Origin: DATBSL01 sp963729875
GTDB lineage: Bacteria; Acidobacteriota; Vicinamibacteria; Fen-336
Reading direction: 5' to 3'
Length of the DNA: 64,000 nt
NCBI GenBank assembly: GCA_963729875.1
Contig: CAVSPR010000006.1
Location: 248,001-312,000, forward strand
A model generated the notes under the pieces. It made no database searches and was not told where the DNA came from. It saw only the letters and a program-made list of their open reading frames with translations. Positions within the stretch are counted from its first letter, which is position 1, and every line of letters begins with the position of its first letter. Shown here piece by piece: positions 42,659 through 52,389 of the stretch. A program made the position numbers and the translations under genes.

Positions 42659-45600
42659 CTAGTTGAAGGTGTACCGGAAGCTGAACTGGATCTGGTAGAC
42701 GTCCGACGAGCCCGCCGTCGTCTCCCAGGTCTTGGTCATGAGCTCGTTGTTGATCGCGCGCAGCCTGTAGGTTGCCCGGCCCTGGGCGTCGGCCGCGGCG
42801 TTGGTGAGGGGCTGGCTGCTGACGAGCCGCTGTCCGACGCCCCAGTCGTGGTTCAGGAGGTTGCTGAAGTTGAGGAAGTCGGCGCGGACCTGGAGCGAGT
42901 GCCGCTTGCCGCCCAGGTTCGTGAAGATGTCCTGCGCGATGTTGAAGTCGAGGCGGAAGGCCCACGGGGAGAGGATCCCGGAGCGCCCGGCGTACTGCCC
43001 GCGGCGCTCGGAGAGGTAGCTGTCCTGGTTGATGTAGGCGTCCCAGGCCGCGGCCTGCTCGGCTGCGGTGAAGACCCTCGGCACTCCGGCGACCGTGATC
43101 GTGTACGGCTGGAAGTTCATCTCGGACTGGTCGCGCGGGACGTAGATCAGGTCGTTGGTGGCGCCGTCGCCGTTGAGATCGGTCGCGTAGGAGTAGTTGC
43201 TCATGCCGAGGTTGTAGCCCTGCCAGAAGAACGAGAACGTCGTCGCCCCGAGCTTCAGGTACTCGACCCGGTACGAGCCGGCGAGGAAGACCCGGTTGCC
43301 CGGGTACCCGCTCGAGTTGGCGACCGGCGGATTGTTGGGATCGAGCGCGATCAGGTTGGCGGTCCAGGAGGAATTCGCGATGGAGCTGGGGTCGACCGTG
43401 TTCTTCGCAACGCCGTAGCTGTAAGCGCCCTTGAGGAAGCCCTGTCGGAACCTCTTCTGGAGCGCCACGGAGGCGTGCCAGGAGTAGCCCGAGTTCTGGT
43501 TCCCGAGCACGACGTTGTCCGAGACGTTGGCGTTGATCCTGTTGCTCGTCCAGCGGGGGCGCGCGTCGGCGCCGACGAGAGCGGTCTGGGCGGCGGGCAG
43601 GTTGGCGTTGATGTAGGAGATGCCGTTCACGTCGCGGCTGTAGATGAACTCGGCCGTGCCGATCAGGTCCCAGGGCAGCCGCTGGTCCACCGCGAGGTTG
43701 CTTCTCCACACCTGGGGGAACTTGAAGTCCGGGTCCGTCAGCGCGAGCTGGTAGCTCGAGGCCGGCCCGCCGGTCACGGTCGCGGGCTTGTACGCGTCGG
43801 GGTTGGGGTTGAACGGACGCAGCTTCGTGTTGGTGAGCTGCTCGACGCCGGTGAGCACCCCCGTGTTGCCGACCTGGTTGGAGATCCACACGTAGATGGG
43901 GGGGCCCGTGAAGACGCCGGTGCCGCCGCGCACCTGGGTCTCGCGGTTGCCGTTCACGTCCCAGTTGAAGCCGACCCTCGGCGACCACAGGACCTTCGTG
44001 CCCGGGAGCTTGCCCGTCTGGTATTGAACGGGTTGCCCGTCCGCGTTGCGGAAGGTGAGCTTGTCTGCGTCGGGGTTGTCGTAGCCGGTGTCGCCGAAAG
44101 AGGACACGTCGGCGCGGATGCCGTACGTCAGCTTGAAGTTGCGACCGGCCTGCCAGTCGTCCTGGGCGTAGAGGCCGCCGTACCAGACGTCGAGCGGCTG
44201 CAGCGGCTCCGCCTGCCCCGGGATGTTGTTCCAGCGCACCCCGAAGGCGGACAGAGTCACCGGCGACGTGGTCCGGTTCGGGTTGGCCAGGTAGTCGTTG
44301 GCGTCGGTGTAGAAGTCCTGGAGCGAGTTGTAGACGTAGACGCTCTGGGAGCCGGGATTGAACACGTTGTCGGAGTGGTACCTCTCGAGGGTGCCCCCGA
44401 AGGTGAACGCGTGGCGCCCGCGGCTCCAGGTGAAGTTGTCCTGGACCTGGAAGGTGTGGTAGCGAAGCTGGTTTGCGGGAGTGAACTGCTCGTAGCCGAA
44501 CGAGGTGTAGGTAATGGTGTCCTTGAGGATGTCGACGGCCGGGAACATCGCGCCCGGCGCCGAGCGGCTCTCGTCGTTCGTGGTGTAGCCCACGATCAGC
44601 GAGTTGGCCATGTTGCTGCTGATGATCGAGTTCCACTCCCCGACGCCCGACTTGATGTTCTCGAGGATCGCGTAGGCGTTGTTCGCGAAGCTGAGGGCGT
44701 TGGAGTTGGTGCGCCGCGGGCCGCGGCCGAACCCGTTCGAGTTCGAGGGCAGCGACGGGCTCTCCGAATCGAGCTGCAGGTAGCGGACGCTCACCTTGTT
44801 CCGGTCGTTCAGGTTGTAGTCGAGCTTGGCCAGGTACCGCTTGGCCGGGGTCTCGAAGGAGTAGTCCTGGTAGGGGCCGGTGTCGTACTTGAAGTTGGAG
44901 CTGAGGTAGGTGCTCAGGGCGTCGAGGTCGGAGGCGAGGACGCGAGTGACGTTGCCGCCCACCGTCTCCCCGCCCGTGTTCGCGCGGAACGTGGTCGCGG
45001 GCGCCTTGTACTTGTCGTTCTCGTAGCTCGCGAAGAAGAAGAGCTTGTCCTTGAGGATCGGGCCGGCGAGCCACGCGCCGTAGCGGTTGGCGTCGAACGT
45101 GCCCGGGTTGTAGGCCTGGCCCTTGGCCTCGGTGCCGACGAGGCTGTTGTCGCGCATCCAGTAGTAGGCCGAGCCGGACCAGGAGTTCGTCCCGCTGCGG
45201 GTGACCATGTTGACGCCGGCGCCGACGAAGTGGCCCTGGCGGACGTCGTAGGGGGCGACGTTGATCTGGATCTCCTCGACGGCGGCCGTCGAGATCGGCG
45301 TGACGTTCGTCCGGTCCCCGGGCTGGCCGGCCAGGCCGAAGGAGTTGTTGAAGTAGGAGCCGTCCACGGTGAAGTTGTTGAGCCGGTTGTCCTGCCCCAC
45401 GAACGAGCCGCCGAACGGGCCCTCCGAGTACTGCGGGCTCAGCCGGGCGAAGTCGTTGATCCGGTCGCGGACAGTGGGCAGGTTCTGGATGGCGTCCCGG
45501 GCCACCGCGGTGGCGGCGCCGGTGCGGGTCGAGCTGAAGACCTCGGACGACTGGGCGGTGACGGTCACCTCCTCGGTGATCGCAGCCGTGCTCAGGGTCA

Positions 45601-45934
45601 GCGCGAGGTCGCTCCCGACGCCGAGGCTGACGATCACGTCCTTCGTGGTCTGCGGCTGGAAGCCGGTGAGCGTCGCGGTGACGGTGTACGGGCCCCCGAC
45701 GCGCATGCCGGGGAGCGAGAAGCGGCCGTCCGGACGCGTCGTGGCCTCGTAGCGGGTTCCCGACGGCTCGTGCACGGCGACGACGGTGGCGCCGGGTACG
45801 GGCGCCTTCTGGGCGTCCGTCACGGTACCGGTGATCGACCCGGTGGTCACGCCCTGCGCCTGGACGTGACCGACCGACAACAGCAGGGCGAAGATCGCGA
45901 GGAGCGCGAGACGCCGCCTTCCGGTCAGATTCAT
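42659..45934 (-). CDS. TonB-dependent receptor with carboxypeptidase-regulatory-like N-terminus
   Basis: 1091 residues. A signal peptide precedes an N-terminal carboxypeptidase-regulatory-like domain (GSITGTVTDAQKAPVPGATVVAVHEPSG), then a plug-type region (RDAIQNLPTVRDRINDFARLSP) and a long 22-strand-type barrel ending in FRYTFN. This Oar-like layout is typical of Acidobacteria and related phyla and handles large or siderophore-like ligands in the outer membrane. No TonB/ExbBD genes are nearby. The substrate is unknown. A promoter candidate lies at 46096-46125 and a terminator follows the gene. Confidence 0.92.
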   Translation of the reverse strand: MNLTGRRRLALLAIFALLLSVGHVQAQGVTTGSITGTVTDAQKAPVPGATVVAVHEPSGTRYEATTRPDGRFSLPGMRVGGPYTVTATLTGFQPQTTKDVIVSLGVGSDLALTLSTAAITEEVTVTAQSSEVFSSTRTGAATAVARDAIQNLPTVRDRINDFARLSPQYSEGPFGGSFVGQDNRLNNFTVDGSYFNNSFGLAGQPGDRTNVTPISTAAVEEIQINVAPYDVRQGHFVGAGVNMVTRSGTNSWSGSAYYWMRDNSLVGTEAKGQAYNPGTFDANRYGAWLAGPILKDKLFFFASYENDKYKAPATTFRANTGGETVGGNVTRVLASDLDALSTYLSSNFKYDTGPYQDYSFETPAKRYLAKLDYNLNDRNKVSVRYLQLDSESPSLPSNSNGFGRGPRRTNSNALSFANNAYAILENIKSGVGEWNSIISSNMANSLIVGYTTNDESRSAPGAMFPAVDILKDTITYTSFGYEQFTPANQLRYHTFQVQDNFTWSRGRHAFTFGGTLERYHSDNVFNPGSQSVYVYNSLQDFYTDANDYLANPNRTTSPVTLSAFGVRWNNIPGQAEPLQPLDVWYGGLYAQDDWQAGRNFKLTYGIRADVSSFGDTGYDNPDADKLTFRNADGQPVQYQTGKLPGTKVLWSPRVGFNWDVNGNRETQVRGGTGVFTGPPIYVWISNQVGNTGVLTGVEQLTNTKLRPFNPNPDAYKPATVTGGPASSYQLALTDPDFKFPQVWRSNLAVDQRLPWDLIGTAEFIYSRDVNGISYINANLPAAQTALVGADARPRWTSNRINANVSDNVVLGNQNSGYSWHASVALQKRFRQGFLKGAYSYGVAKNTVDPSSIANSSWTANLIALDPNNPPVANSSGYPGNRVFLAGSYRVEYLKLGATTFSFFWQGYNLGMSNYSYATDLNGDGATNDLIYVPRDQSEMNFQPYTITVAGVPRVFTAAEQAAAWDAYINQDSYLSERRGQYAGRSGILSPWAFRLDFNIAQDIFTNLGGKRHSLQVRADFLNFSNLLNHDWGVGQRLVSSQPLTNAAADAQGRATYRLRAINNELMTKTWETTAGSSDVYQIQFSFRYTFN

Positions 45935-46095
45935 TCGATTTCTCCTGGGACTAGTGCTCGTCGGGTCTGGCCGGGCCGGACGCCTCGCGCCTCAGCCTCC
46001 GGGGACCCGGGGGTGCGGACGGATGGACGGCTCATCTGGATTTCAGTGCTCCGGAGTGTCACTTCAGACTCGGCGAGACCGACGCCGTGGGCCGC

Positions 46096-46125
46096 ATCCT
46101 ATTTCGGCCGCCTCGCGCTCGTCAA
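46096..46125 (-). promoter_or_regulatory. Promoter candidate for the TonB receptor gene
   Basis: On the minus strand TTGACG (46120-46125) is followed after 18 bases by TAGGAT (46096-46101). It is the best sigma-70-like pair in the divergent gap 45935-46196 and implies a leader of about 155 bases. Confidence 0.4.
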
Positions 46126-46163
46126 CGGCCAAATGGGCCATGGCAGGCGGGGGCCGGGCGGGC

Positions 46164-46169
46164 TATGAT
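46164..46169 (+). promoter_or_regulatory. -10 element for hpt
   Basis: TATGAT, 27 bases before the hpt start, with a partial -35 (TGGCAG) 17 bases upstream. Confidence 0.35.
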
Positions 46170-46196
46170 CGGCCCTCGCTCAAGGAGGCCGGCGTG

Positions 46197-46706
46197 ATGA
46201 AGGTGCTACTTTCCTTCGACCAGATCCAGGGCCGGATCGTGGAGATGGGCAAGCAGATAGCCGCCGAGTACGCCGGCCGCGAGCCCCACCTGGTGGGCGT
46301 CCTGAAGGGGGCCTGCCCCTTCATGACCGACCTCGCCCAGGCCATCGACCTGCCCCTCACCCTGGACTACATCGCCGTGTCCTCCTACGGGAAGGCGACG
46401 AAGTCCTCGGGGGAGGTCAAGCTCGTGAAGGACCTCGACCAGGGGCTCGAGGGGCGCGATCTGCTCGTGGTCGAGGACATCGTGGACACCGGCCTCACCC
46501 TCAACTACCTCATCAACCTCCTGAAGGCGCGCGGCCCGCGCTCGCTGAAGGTCGTGGCGCTCCTCTCGAAGCCGGCGCGGCGCCTGGTGAGCGTCCACGT
46601 GGACTACGTGGGCTTCACGATCGAGGACGAGTTCGTGGTCGGCTACGGCCTCGACTACAACGAGAAGTACCGCAACCTCCGGGACATCGTCGTCTACGGC
46701 GGCTGA
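46197..46706 (+). CDS. hpt: Hypoxanthine phosphoribosyltransferase
   Basis: 169 residues, type I PRTase. The PRPP loop LLVVEDIVDTGLTLNYL and the VLKGACPFM, SSYG and FVVGYGLDYNEKYR segments identify an Hpt enzyme, which converts hypoxanthine (and often guanine) to the nucleotide. The start is ATG 46197 with AGGAGG eight bases upstream; a GTG three bases earlier is less well spaced. It stands close to the nucleoside phosphorylase operon, so salvage of the released bases fits. Confidence 0.95.
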   Translation: MKVLLSFDQIQGRIVEMGKQIAAEYAGREPHLVGVLKGACPFMTDLAQAIDLPLTLDYIAVSSYGKATKSSGEVKLVKDLDQGLEGRDLLVVEDIVDTGLTLNYLINLLKARGPRSLKVVALLSKPARRLVSVHVDYVGFTIEDEFVVGYGLDYNEKYRNLRDIVVYGG

Positions 46707-46739
46707 CCAGGGACCTCGTCCGCCCGCCGGTACGAGCGC

Positions 46740-48497
46740 ATGCCGCACGAGCTCCCCCTCGTCACCACGATCGCGGCGGCCCTGGCGAGCGCCTGGGTCC
46801 TGGGTGTGCTCGCCCGGAGGATGGGCCTCTCGCCCATCGTGGGGTACCTGCTCGCGGGCGTCGTGATAGGCCCCCACACGCCGGGCTTCGTGGGTGACGC
46901 GAGCCTGGCCGCCCAGCTCGCCGAGATCGGCGTCGTCCTCCTGATGTTCGGCGTGGGCCTGCACTTCCACCTTCGGGACCTCCTGGCGGTGAGGGGGATC
47001 GCGATCCCCGGCGCCCTCCTCCAGAGCGGGGTCTCCACGCTGCTCGGCCTCGCCATCGCCGTCGCCTTCGGCTGGACGGTCGCGTCCGGGCTGGTCCTCG
47101 GCATGGCCCTCGCCGTGGCCAGCACCGTGGTGCTCATGCGCGTCCTGGAGGACCGCCAGCTCCTGGCCACGACCCACGGCCACGTGGCCGTCGGGTGGCT
47201 CCTCGTCGAGGACATTCTCACCGTCGCCATCCTCGTCGTGATCCCGGCCCTCGCGGGGGCCACCGGGGCCGATCACGCGGGGGCCTCACGGGGTCTCGTC
47301 GTTTCGCTGGGGGTGGCGGTACTGAAGCTCGCGGCTCTCGTGGCGCTTGTCGCGTTTGCCGGCTCCCGCGTCGTCCCCCGCATGCTGGAGCTGGCGGCCC
47401 GGCTGCGCTCGCGCGAGCTCTTCACGCTGACGGTCCTCGCGATCGCGGTCACGGTCGCGACCGGCTCGGCGCTCTTCTTCGGGGCCTCGATGGCCCTCGG
47501 GGCCTTCCTCGCGGGCATGGTGGTCGCTCAGTCGCCGGTGAGCCAGCAGGCGGCCGCCGATGCGCTGCCGCTCCGGGACGCATTCGCCGTGCTCTTCTTC
47601 GTCTCGGTCGGCATGCTGTTCGACCCCGCCTTCCTGCTCCGCGAGCCCGCCCTCGTCCTCGCCGCGCTCGGCGTCGTGCTCGTGGGGAAACCGCTGGTGG
47701 CGCTGGGCGTCGTCGCCGCCCTCGGCTACCCGGCGCGCACCGGCCTCGTCGCCGCCCTCGGCCTCGCGCAGGTCGGCGAGTTCTCCTTCATCCTCGGCGG
47801 CCTGGCCCTCGACCACGGCCTCCTGCCGGTCGCGGGGTTCAACGTGGTGGTCGCCTGCGCCATCGTCTCGATCTCGGTGAACCCGTTCCTGTTCGGCTGG
47901 CTCGCGCCGCTGGAAGCTGCGGCGCGCCGGAGACCCCGGCTGTGGCGACTGCTGAACTCGCGGGCCGAGCGCCGGGGTGAGGGGGTGAACGCCGGCGCGG
48001 AGCACGCCCTCCAGGGACGCAGCGGTCCCCTCGCGGTGGTCGTGGGGTACGGCCCGGTGGGGAGAACCGTCGATCGGCTGATCCGCGAGGCCGGCGTCGA
48101 GACGGTCGTGATCGACCTCAACCTCGAGACGGTCGGCGCGCTGGCCGCGGACGGCCGCCTGGCGCTGTATGGCGACGCGAGCCACCCCGACATCCTGAAG
48201 AAGGCCGGCATCGCGCGCGCGAGCCACCTCGTGATCACGCTGCCGCACTCCCTCAATCGCGGGCCGATGATCACGGCCGCCCGCCAGGCCAACCCGTCGT
48301 GCCGGATCCTCGTGCGAGCCCGCTACCTGCGCGAGCGGGCGGAGCTGGAGCAGGCGGGGGCCGACCTGGCCTGCTTCGAGGAGGCCGAGGCCGCGGCCGC
48401 CCTGGCCGAGCGGCTCCTCCGGGACCTCGGCCGCGACGAGACGGTCGTGAGGAGCGAGGGAGAGAGGATCCGCCGCGAGTTCGCGGGGGACGCTTGA
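46740..48497 (+). CDS. Kef-type K+/H+ antiporter with TrkA-N domain
   Basis: 585 residues. About 12 membrane helices of the CPA2 family (GLSPIVGYLLAGVVIGPHTPGF, FGASMALGAFLAGMVVAQS, FVSVGMLFDP) are followed by an RCK/TrkA-N Rossmann domain (VVGYGPVGRTVDRLIREAGVETVVIDLN) of about 150 residues. These proteins exchange K+ or Na+ for H+ under control of NAD or thiol signals. It lies 33 bases after hpt on the same strand and may share its transcript, though the function is unrelated. Confidence 0.9.
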   Translation: MPHELPLVTTIAAALASAWVLGVLARRMGLSPIVGYLLAGVVIGPHTPGFVGDASLAAQLAEIGVVLLMFGVGLHFHLRDLLAVRGIAIPGALLQSGVSTLLGLAIAVAFGWTVASGLVLGMALAVASTVVLMRVLEDRQLLATTHGHVAVGWLLVEDILTVAILVVIPALAGATGADHAGASRGLVVSLGVAVLKLAALVALVAFAGSRVVPRMLELAARLRSRELFTLTVLAIAVTVATGSALFFGASMALGAFLAGMVVAQSPVSQQAAADALPLRDAFAVLFFVSVGMLFDPAFLLREPALVLAALGVVLVGKPLVALGVVAALGYPARTGLVAALGLAQVGEFSFILGGLALDHGLLPVAGFNVVVACAIVSISVNPFLFGWLAPLEAAARRRPRLWRLLNSRAERRGEGVNAGAEHALQGRSGPLAVVVGYGPVGRTVDRLIREAGVETVVIDLNLETVGALAADGRLALYGDASHPDILKKAGIARASHLVITLPHSLNRGPMITAARQANPSCRILVRARYLRERAELEQAGADLACFEEAEAAAALAERLLRDLGRDETVVRSEGERIRREFAGDA

Positions 48498-48518
48498 GCC
48501 TCCGGGGGTTCCCTCGGG

Positions 48519-48968
48519 CTAGAGGTTCCCGTCGTCGAAGGGCAGGGGCAGCAGCTCGGACAGGCGCATCGTGCGCGTGCGGCCCTTGAGGTCCGCCATG
48601 TGGACCGCGATGTCGCCGCAGTACTCCCAGAGGATCTGGCGGCAGGGACCGCAAGGCGGGGTGAGCTTCTTCGAACGGGCCACCACCGCGATCGCGTCGA
48701 AGTCGTCGAGGCCCTCCGAGACCGCCTTGAACACCGCCACGCGCTCGGCGCACAGGGTGAGGCCGTACGAGGCGTTCTCGATGTTGCAGCCGGTCACGAT
48801 CTCGCCCGTGCGCGTCTTGAGCGCGGCCCCCACCTTGAAGCCGGAGTAGGGGGCGCGGGCGCGCTCGCGGGCCTCGCGGGCCAGGGCGGCGAGCGCGGCG
48901 AGCATCGTGCGGCTCGGCCTGCGGTCCTTCGCCCTGCGCTTCTTCGCCGCCGATCGAGTCTTCCTCAT
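48519..48968 (-). CDS. cdd: Cytidine deaminase
   Basis: 149 residues. A basic N-terminal stretch precedes the CDA core: YSGFKVGAALKTRTG, NIENASYGLTLCAERVAVFKAVSEG (zinc Cys and catalytic Glu) and PPCGPCRQILWEY (two zinc cysteines). It deaminates cytidine and deoxycytidine to uridine forms. Its ATG overlaps the stop of the purine phosphorylase gene as ATGA, so it is the last gene of the nucleoside operon. The basic N-terminal extension of about 20 residues is unusual for the family and might bind nucleic acid or be a start artefact. Confidence 0.95.
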   Translation of the reverse strand: MRKTRSAAKKRRAKDRRPSRTMLAALAALAREARERARAPYSGFKVGAALKTRTGEIVTGCNIENASYGLTLCAERVAVFKAVSEGLDDFDAIAVVARSKKLTPPCGPCRQILWEYCGDIAVHMADLKGRTRTMRLSELLPLPFDDGNL

Positions 48969-49792
48969 GGCTCCCTCGCCGCCTCCGTGACGACCCGCGC
49001 GAGCACCTCCAGGAGGGCCGCGCGCACGCGCTCGCCGGTCTCGAGGACCTCCGCGTGGTCGAGCTTGCGGTCGGTGACCCCCGCCGCCATGTTCGTCAGG
49101 CAGGACAGGCCGGCCACCCTCATGCCCATGTGCCGGGCGGCGATGACCTCGGGCACCGTGGACATGCCGACGGCGTCTGCGCCCAGGGTCCGGAACATCC
49201 GGATCTCCGCCGGCGTCTCGTAGGACGGGCCGGTGAGCGAGACGTAGACGCCGCGGTGGCACCCCAGGCCGGAGGCCCGGACCGCGGCCTCCGCGACGTC
49301 CCGCAGCCCGGGATCGTAGGCCACGCTCATGTCGGGGAAGCGGAGCCCGAGGGCGTCCTCGTTCGGGCCGAGGAGCGGGTTGCCGAGGAGGTTTACGTGG
49401 TCCTCGATCACCATCATGTCGCCGGGGGCGAACGACTTGTTGATGGCGCCGGCCGCGTTCGTCAGGACCAGGGTCCGGACGCCGAGGCGGCCGAGGACCC
49501 GGACCGGGAAGACGACCTGCTCGAGCGTGTAGCCCTCGTAGAAGTGCACGCGGCCCTTCATCACCGCGACGGGGACGCCGCGCGAGCGGCCGACGACGAG
49601 AGCTCCCCCGTGACCGGCCACCGTGGAGGCGGGGAAGTGCGGGACCTCGGCGAACGGCACGACCACGGCCTCCTCGAGCGCGTCGGCGAAGGCACCGAGG
49701 CCGGAGCCGAGCACGACCCCGATGGCCGGGCGCAGCGGCGTCCGGGAGCGGACGGCCTCGGCCGCCACGTCGAGACGGGCGAGGAGGCTCAC
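48965..49792 (-). CDS. Purine nucleoside phosphorylase (PNP-II type)
   Basis: 275 residues. Motifs of the trimeric PNP family are clear: IGVVLGSGLGAFAD, VAGHGGALVVG, GRVHFYEG, LTNAAGAINKSF, GPSYETPAEIRMFRTLGADAVGMSTVPE. It splits inosine and guanosine with phosphate into base and ribose-1-phosphate. The GTG at 49792 overlaps the transporter stop as GTGA; the frame also continues upstream but only into shadow sequence. Confidence 0.93.
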   Translation of the reverse strand: MSLLARLDVAAEAVRSRTPLRPAIGVVLGSGLGAFADALEEAVVVPFAEVPHFPASTVAGHGGALVVGRSRGVPVAVMKGRVHFYEGYTLEQVVFPVRVLGRLGVRTLVLTNAAGAINKSFAPGDMMVIEDHVNLLGNPLLGPNEDALGLRFPDMSVAYDPGLRDVAEAAVRASGLGCHRGVYVSLTGPSYETPAEIRMFRTLGADAVGMSTVPEVIAARHMGMRVAGLSCLTNMAAGVTDRKLDHAEVLETGERVRAALLEVLARVVTEAAREP

Positions 49793-51045
49793 AGCAGCGC
49801 CCCCGCGATGCAGGCGGTCATGAAGTTCGCGAAGGTGCCGGCGAGGAGCGCCCGCAGGCCGAGGCGGGCGAGGTCGCCCCGGCGCTCGGGGGCGAGGGCG
49901 CCGATGCCGCCGATCTGGATGCCGATGGAGCTGAGGTTGGCGAACCCGCACAGCGCGTAGGTGGCGATCGTGAACGTGCGCGGGTCCAGGGTCGCCTTGA
50001 TGGCCCCGAGCCGCGAGTAGGCGATCAGCTCGTTGAGGACCATGCGCGTTCCCAGCAGGTCGCCGATGGCGAAGGCGTCCTTCCAGGGCACGCCCATGAC
50101 GAGGGCGAGGGGCATGAAGGCGTAGCCGAGGATCGTCTCGAGGCTCAGCTTGACGTCGATCCAGCTCCCCACCTTGCCGAGGAGGACGTTGGCCAGGGCC
50201 ACGAGCGAGAGGAACGAGATGAGCATCGCCGCGACGTTCAAGGCGAGGTGCAGGCCCTCGGTCGTCCCGCGCGCCGCGGCGCCGATGACGTTGGCGTCCA
50301 CGCGCTGGGAGTCGAGCTTCACCGTACCCGCGGTCTCCGGCTGCCCGGTCTCGGGCACCAGCATCTTGGCCAGGAGGATGGTGCCGGGGGCGGTCATGAT
50401 GACCGCGGCCAGGAGGTGCTTGGCCTCGACCCCGAAGGCGATGTAGGCGGCCATGATGCTGCCGCTCACGTGGGCCATGCCCGCGGTCATGACGCACATC
50501 AGCTCCGACTGGGTCATCTTGTTGAGGAAGGGCCGGATGGTGAGGGGAGCCTCGGTCTGTCCCATGAAGATCGAGGCGGCGACGTTCAGGCTCTCCGCCC
50601 CGCTCGCGCCCATCAGGCGCGTCATGACCTTCGCCACCGCCTTCACGATCACCTGCATCACGCCCAGGTGGTAGAGGATCGCGAAGAGCGCGGCCACGAA
50701 GATGATGGTGGGCAGGATCTGGAAGGCGAAGACGAACCCGAGGGCCGCGGTGGCGTTGGCCTCGCCCGCCTTCACTGGCAGCTGGCCGCCGCCCTGGATG
50801 CCCAGCGCGCCGAAGACGAACTCGGAGCCGACGAAGGAGAGATTCAGCAGGCGGGTGATCCGCGCGCCGACCCAGCTGAAGACGTCCTGCCCGATCGGGA
50901 TCTTGAGCACGAAGAGCGCGAGCGCGAACTGGAGGCCCAGGCCCCAGAGGATCGTCCGCAGCCGTATCGCCTTGCGGTTCGTGGAGAGCGCCCAGGCGAT
51001 CCCGAGGAACACGAGCAGTCCGAGCAGCGAGAAGAGTCGTTCCAT
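49789..51045 (-). CDS. nupC: Concentrative nucleoside transporter (CNT/NupC)
   Basis: 418 residues and about ten membrane segments. CNT motifs include FVFAFQILPTIIFVAALFAILYHLGVMQ, GASGAESLNVAASIFMGQTEAPL, and the late YALCGFANLSSIGIQIGGIG segment. It imports nucleosides with Na+ or H+. It lies between the pyrimidine and purine phosphorylase genes with a short overlap on one side, so import and phosphorolysis are expressed together. Confidence 0.93.
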   Translation of the reverse strand: MERLFSLLGLLVFLGIAWALSTNRKAIRLRTILWGLGLQFALALFVLKIPIGQDVFSWVGARITRLLNLSFVGSEFVFGALGIQGGGQLPVKAGEANATAALGFVFAFQILPTIIFVAALFAILYHLGVMQVIVKAVAKVMTRLMGASGAESLNVAASIFMGQTEAPLTIRPFLNKMTQSELMCVMTAGMAHVSGSIMAAYIAFGVEAKHLLAAVIMTAPGTILLAKMLVPETGQPETAGTVKLDSQRVDANVIGAAARGTTEGLHLALNVAAMLISFLSLVALANVLLGKVGSWIDVKLSLETILGYAFMPLALVMGVPWKDAFAIGDLLGTRMVLNELIAYSRLGAIKATLDPRTFTIATYALCGFANLSSIGIQIGGIGALAPERRGDLARLGLRALLAGTFANFMTACIAGALL

Positions 51046-51081
51046 GTGTTCGGCGAGCCTCCGCGAAAGACGGGCTAGAGT

Positions 51082-52389
51082 CTACGACAGGATCTCGAGG
51101 ACGAGCGGGCCGCGGGGAGGGGCCTCGGGGGCGACCACGATCGCCTTGGCCAGACGATCGAGGGCGTCGCCCACCCGTGAGCCGGCGCCCGCGTGGACGG
51201 TGACGATCGGCTCGTTCACCGCCACCGGGTCGCCCACCTTCTTGTGGAAGACGAAGCCCACGGCGGGGTCGATGGCGCTGTCCACGGTCTCGCGGCCCGC
51301 GCCGAGCAGCATGCCGGCGTCGCCGATGGCGCGGGCGGCCAGACGGGCCACGCGGCCGTCGCGATCCGCGCGCACGACGACCGTGTCCCGGGCGCGGGGC
51401 AGGACGGAGGCGGGGTCGTCGCACACCCGCGGGTCCCCGCCCTGGAGCTCGACGACCCGCCGGAAGCGCTCGAGCCCGGCCCCGCTCGCGAGGGCCTCGC
51501 GGACCCGGGCGCGGGCGGCGTCGAGGCCGGCCGCGGCCCCCGCGAGGTGCACCATCCACGCGGCGAGCTCGATCGAGAGCGACTCGAGGTCCGCGGGGCC
51601 GCGCCCCTTCAGGGTCTCGACGCACTCGACGACCTCGAGCGCGTTGCCGACCGTGCGGCCGAGCGGCTGCTCCATGTCGGTGAGAAGGGCGGCCACCTTC
51701 TTTCCCATGCCGCGGCCGATCCCGACCATCGTCGTGGCCAGCGCCTTCGCCTGCTCGCGCGTGCGGAGGAACGCCCCGTCGCCGCACTTGACGTCGAGCA
51801 CCAGCGCGTCGATCCCCTCCGCCATCTTCTTGCTCATGATGGAGGCCGAGATGAGGGGCATGCTCGAGACGGTCGCGGTGACGTCGCGCAGCGCGTAGAG
51901 CATGCGGTCGGCGGGCGCGATCTCCCGGGTCTGGCCGATCAGGCCGAGGCCGCACTCGCGCAGCACGCGACGGAACTCCGGCAGGCTCAGCCGCACGTCG
52001 AACCCGGGGATCGACTCGAGCTTGTCGAGCGTGCCGCCGGTGTGGCCGAGGCCGCGGCCCGAGATCATCGGGACGTAGACCCCGCAGGCGGCGGCGAGGG
52101 GGGCCAGGATCAGGCTCGTCTTGTCGCCCACGCCGCCCGTCGAGTGCTTGTCGACCTTGGGCCCGGGCAGGTCGGAGAGGTCGAGCACCTCGCCCGTGTG
52201 CATCATGGCCTCGGTGAGGGCCACGATCTCGGCCGGGGTCATGCCCCTGAAGTACACCGCCATCGCGAAGGCGGCGGCCTGGTAGGGAGGAATCTCCCCG
52301 GCGGCGTAACCGCGCACGAAGAACTCGATCTCCTCCCGCCGCAGCTCCTCGCCGTCGCGCTTGCGCTCGATGACGTCGACCGCCCTCAC
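51082..52389 (-). CDS. deoA: Thymidine/pyrimidine nucleoside phosphorylase
   Basis: 435 residues. The family signature GPKVDKHSTGGVGDKTSLILAPLAAACG is complete, and MISGRGLGHTGGTLDKLESIPG follows. It cleaves thymidine, deoxyuridine or uridine with phosphate. The sequence does not settle deoA versus the broader pdp specificity. The start is GTG 52389, overlapping the stop of the upstream zinc-ribbon gene as GTGA, so they are translationally coupled. Confidence 0.92.
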   Translation of the reverse strand: MRAVDVIERKRDGEELRREEIEFFVRGYAAGEIPPYQAAAFAMAVYFRGMTPAEIVALTEAMMHTGEVLDLSDLPGPKVDKHSTGGVGDKTSLILAPLAAACGVYVPMISGRGLGHTGGTLDKLESIPGFDVRLSLPEFRRVLRECGLGLIGQTREIAPADRMLYALRDVTATVSSMPLISASIMSKKMAEGIDALVLDVKCGDGAFLRTREQAKALATTMVGIGRGMGKKVAALLTDMEQPLGRTVGNALEVVECVETLKGRGPADLESLSIELAAWMVHLAGAAAGLDAARARVREALASGAGLERFRRVVELQGGDPRVCDDPASVLPRARDTVVVRADRDGRVARLAARAIGDAGMLLGAGRETVDSAIDPAVGFVFHKKVGDPVAVNEPIVTVHAGAGSRVGDALDRLAKAIVVAPEAPPRGPLVLEILS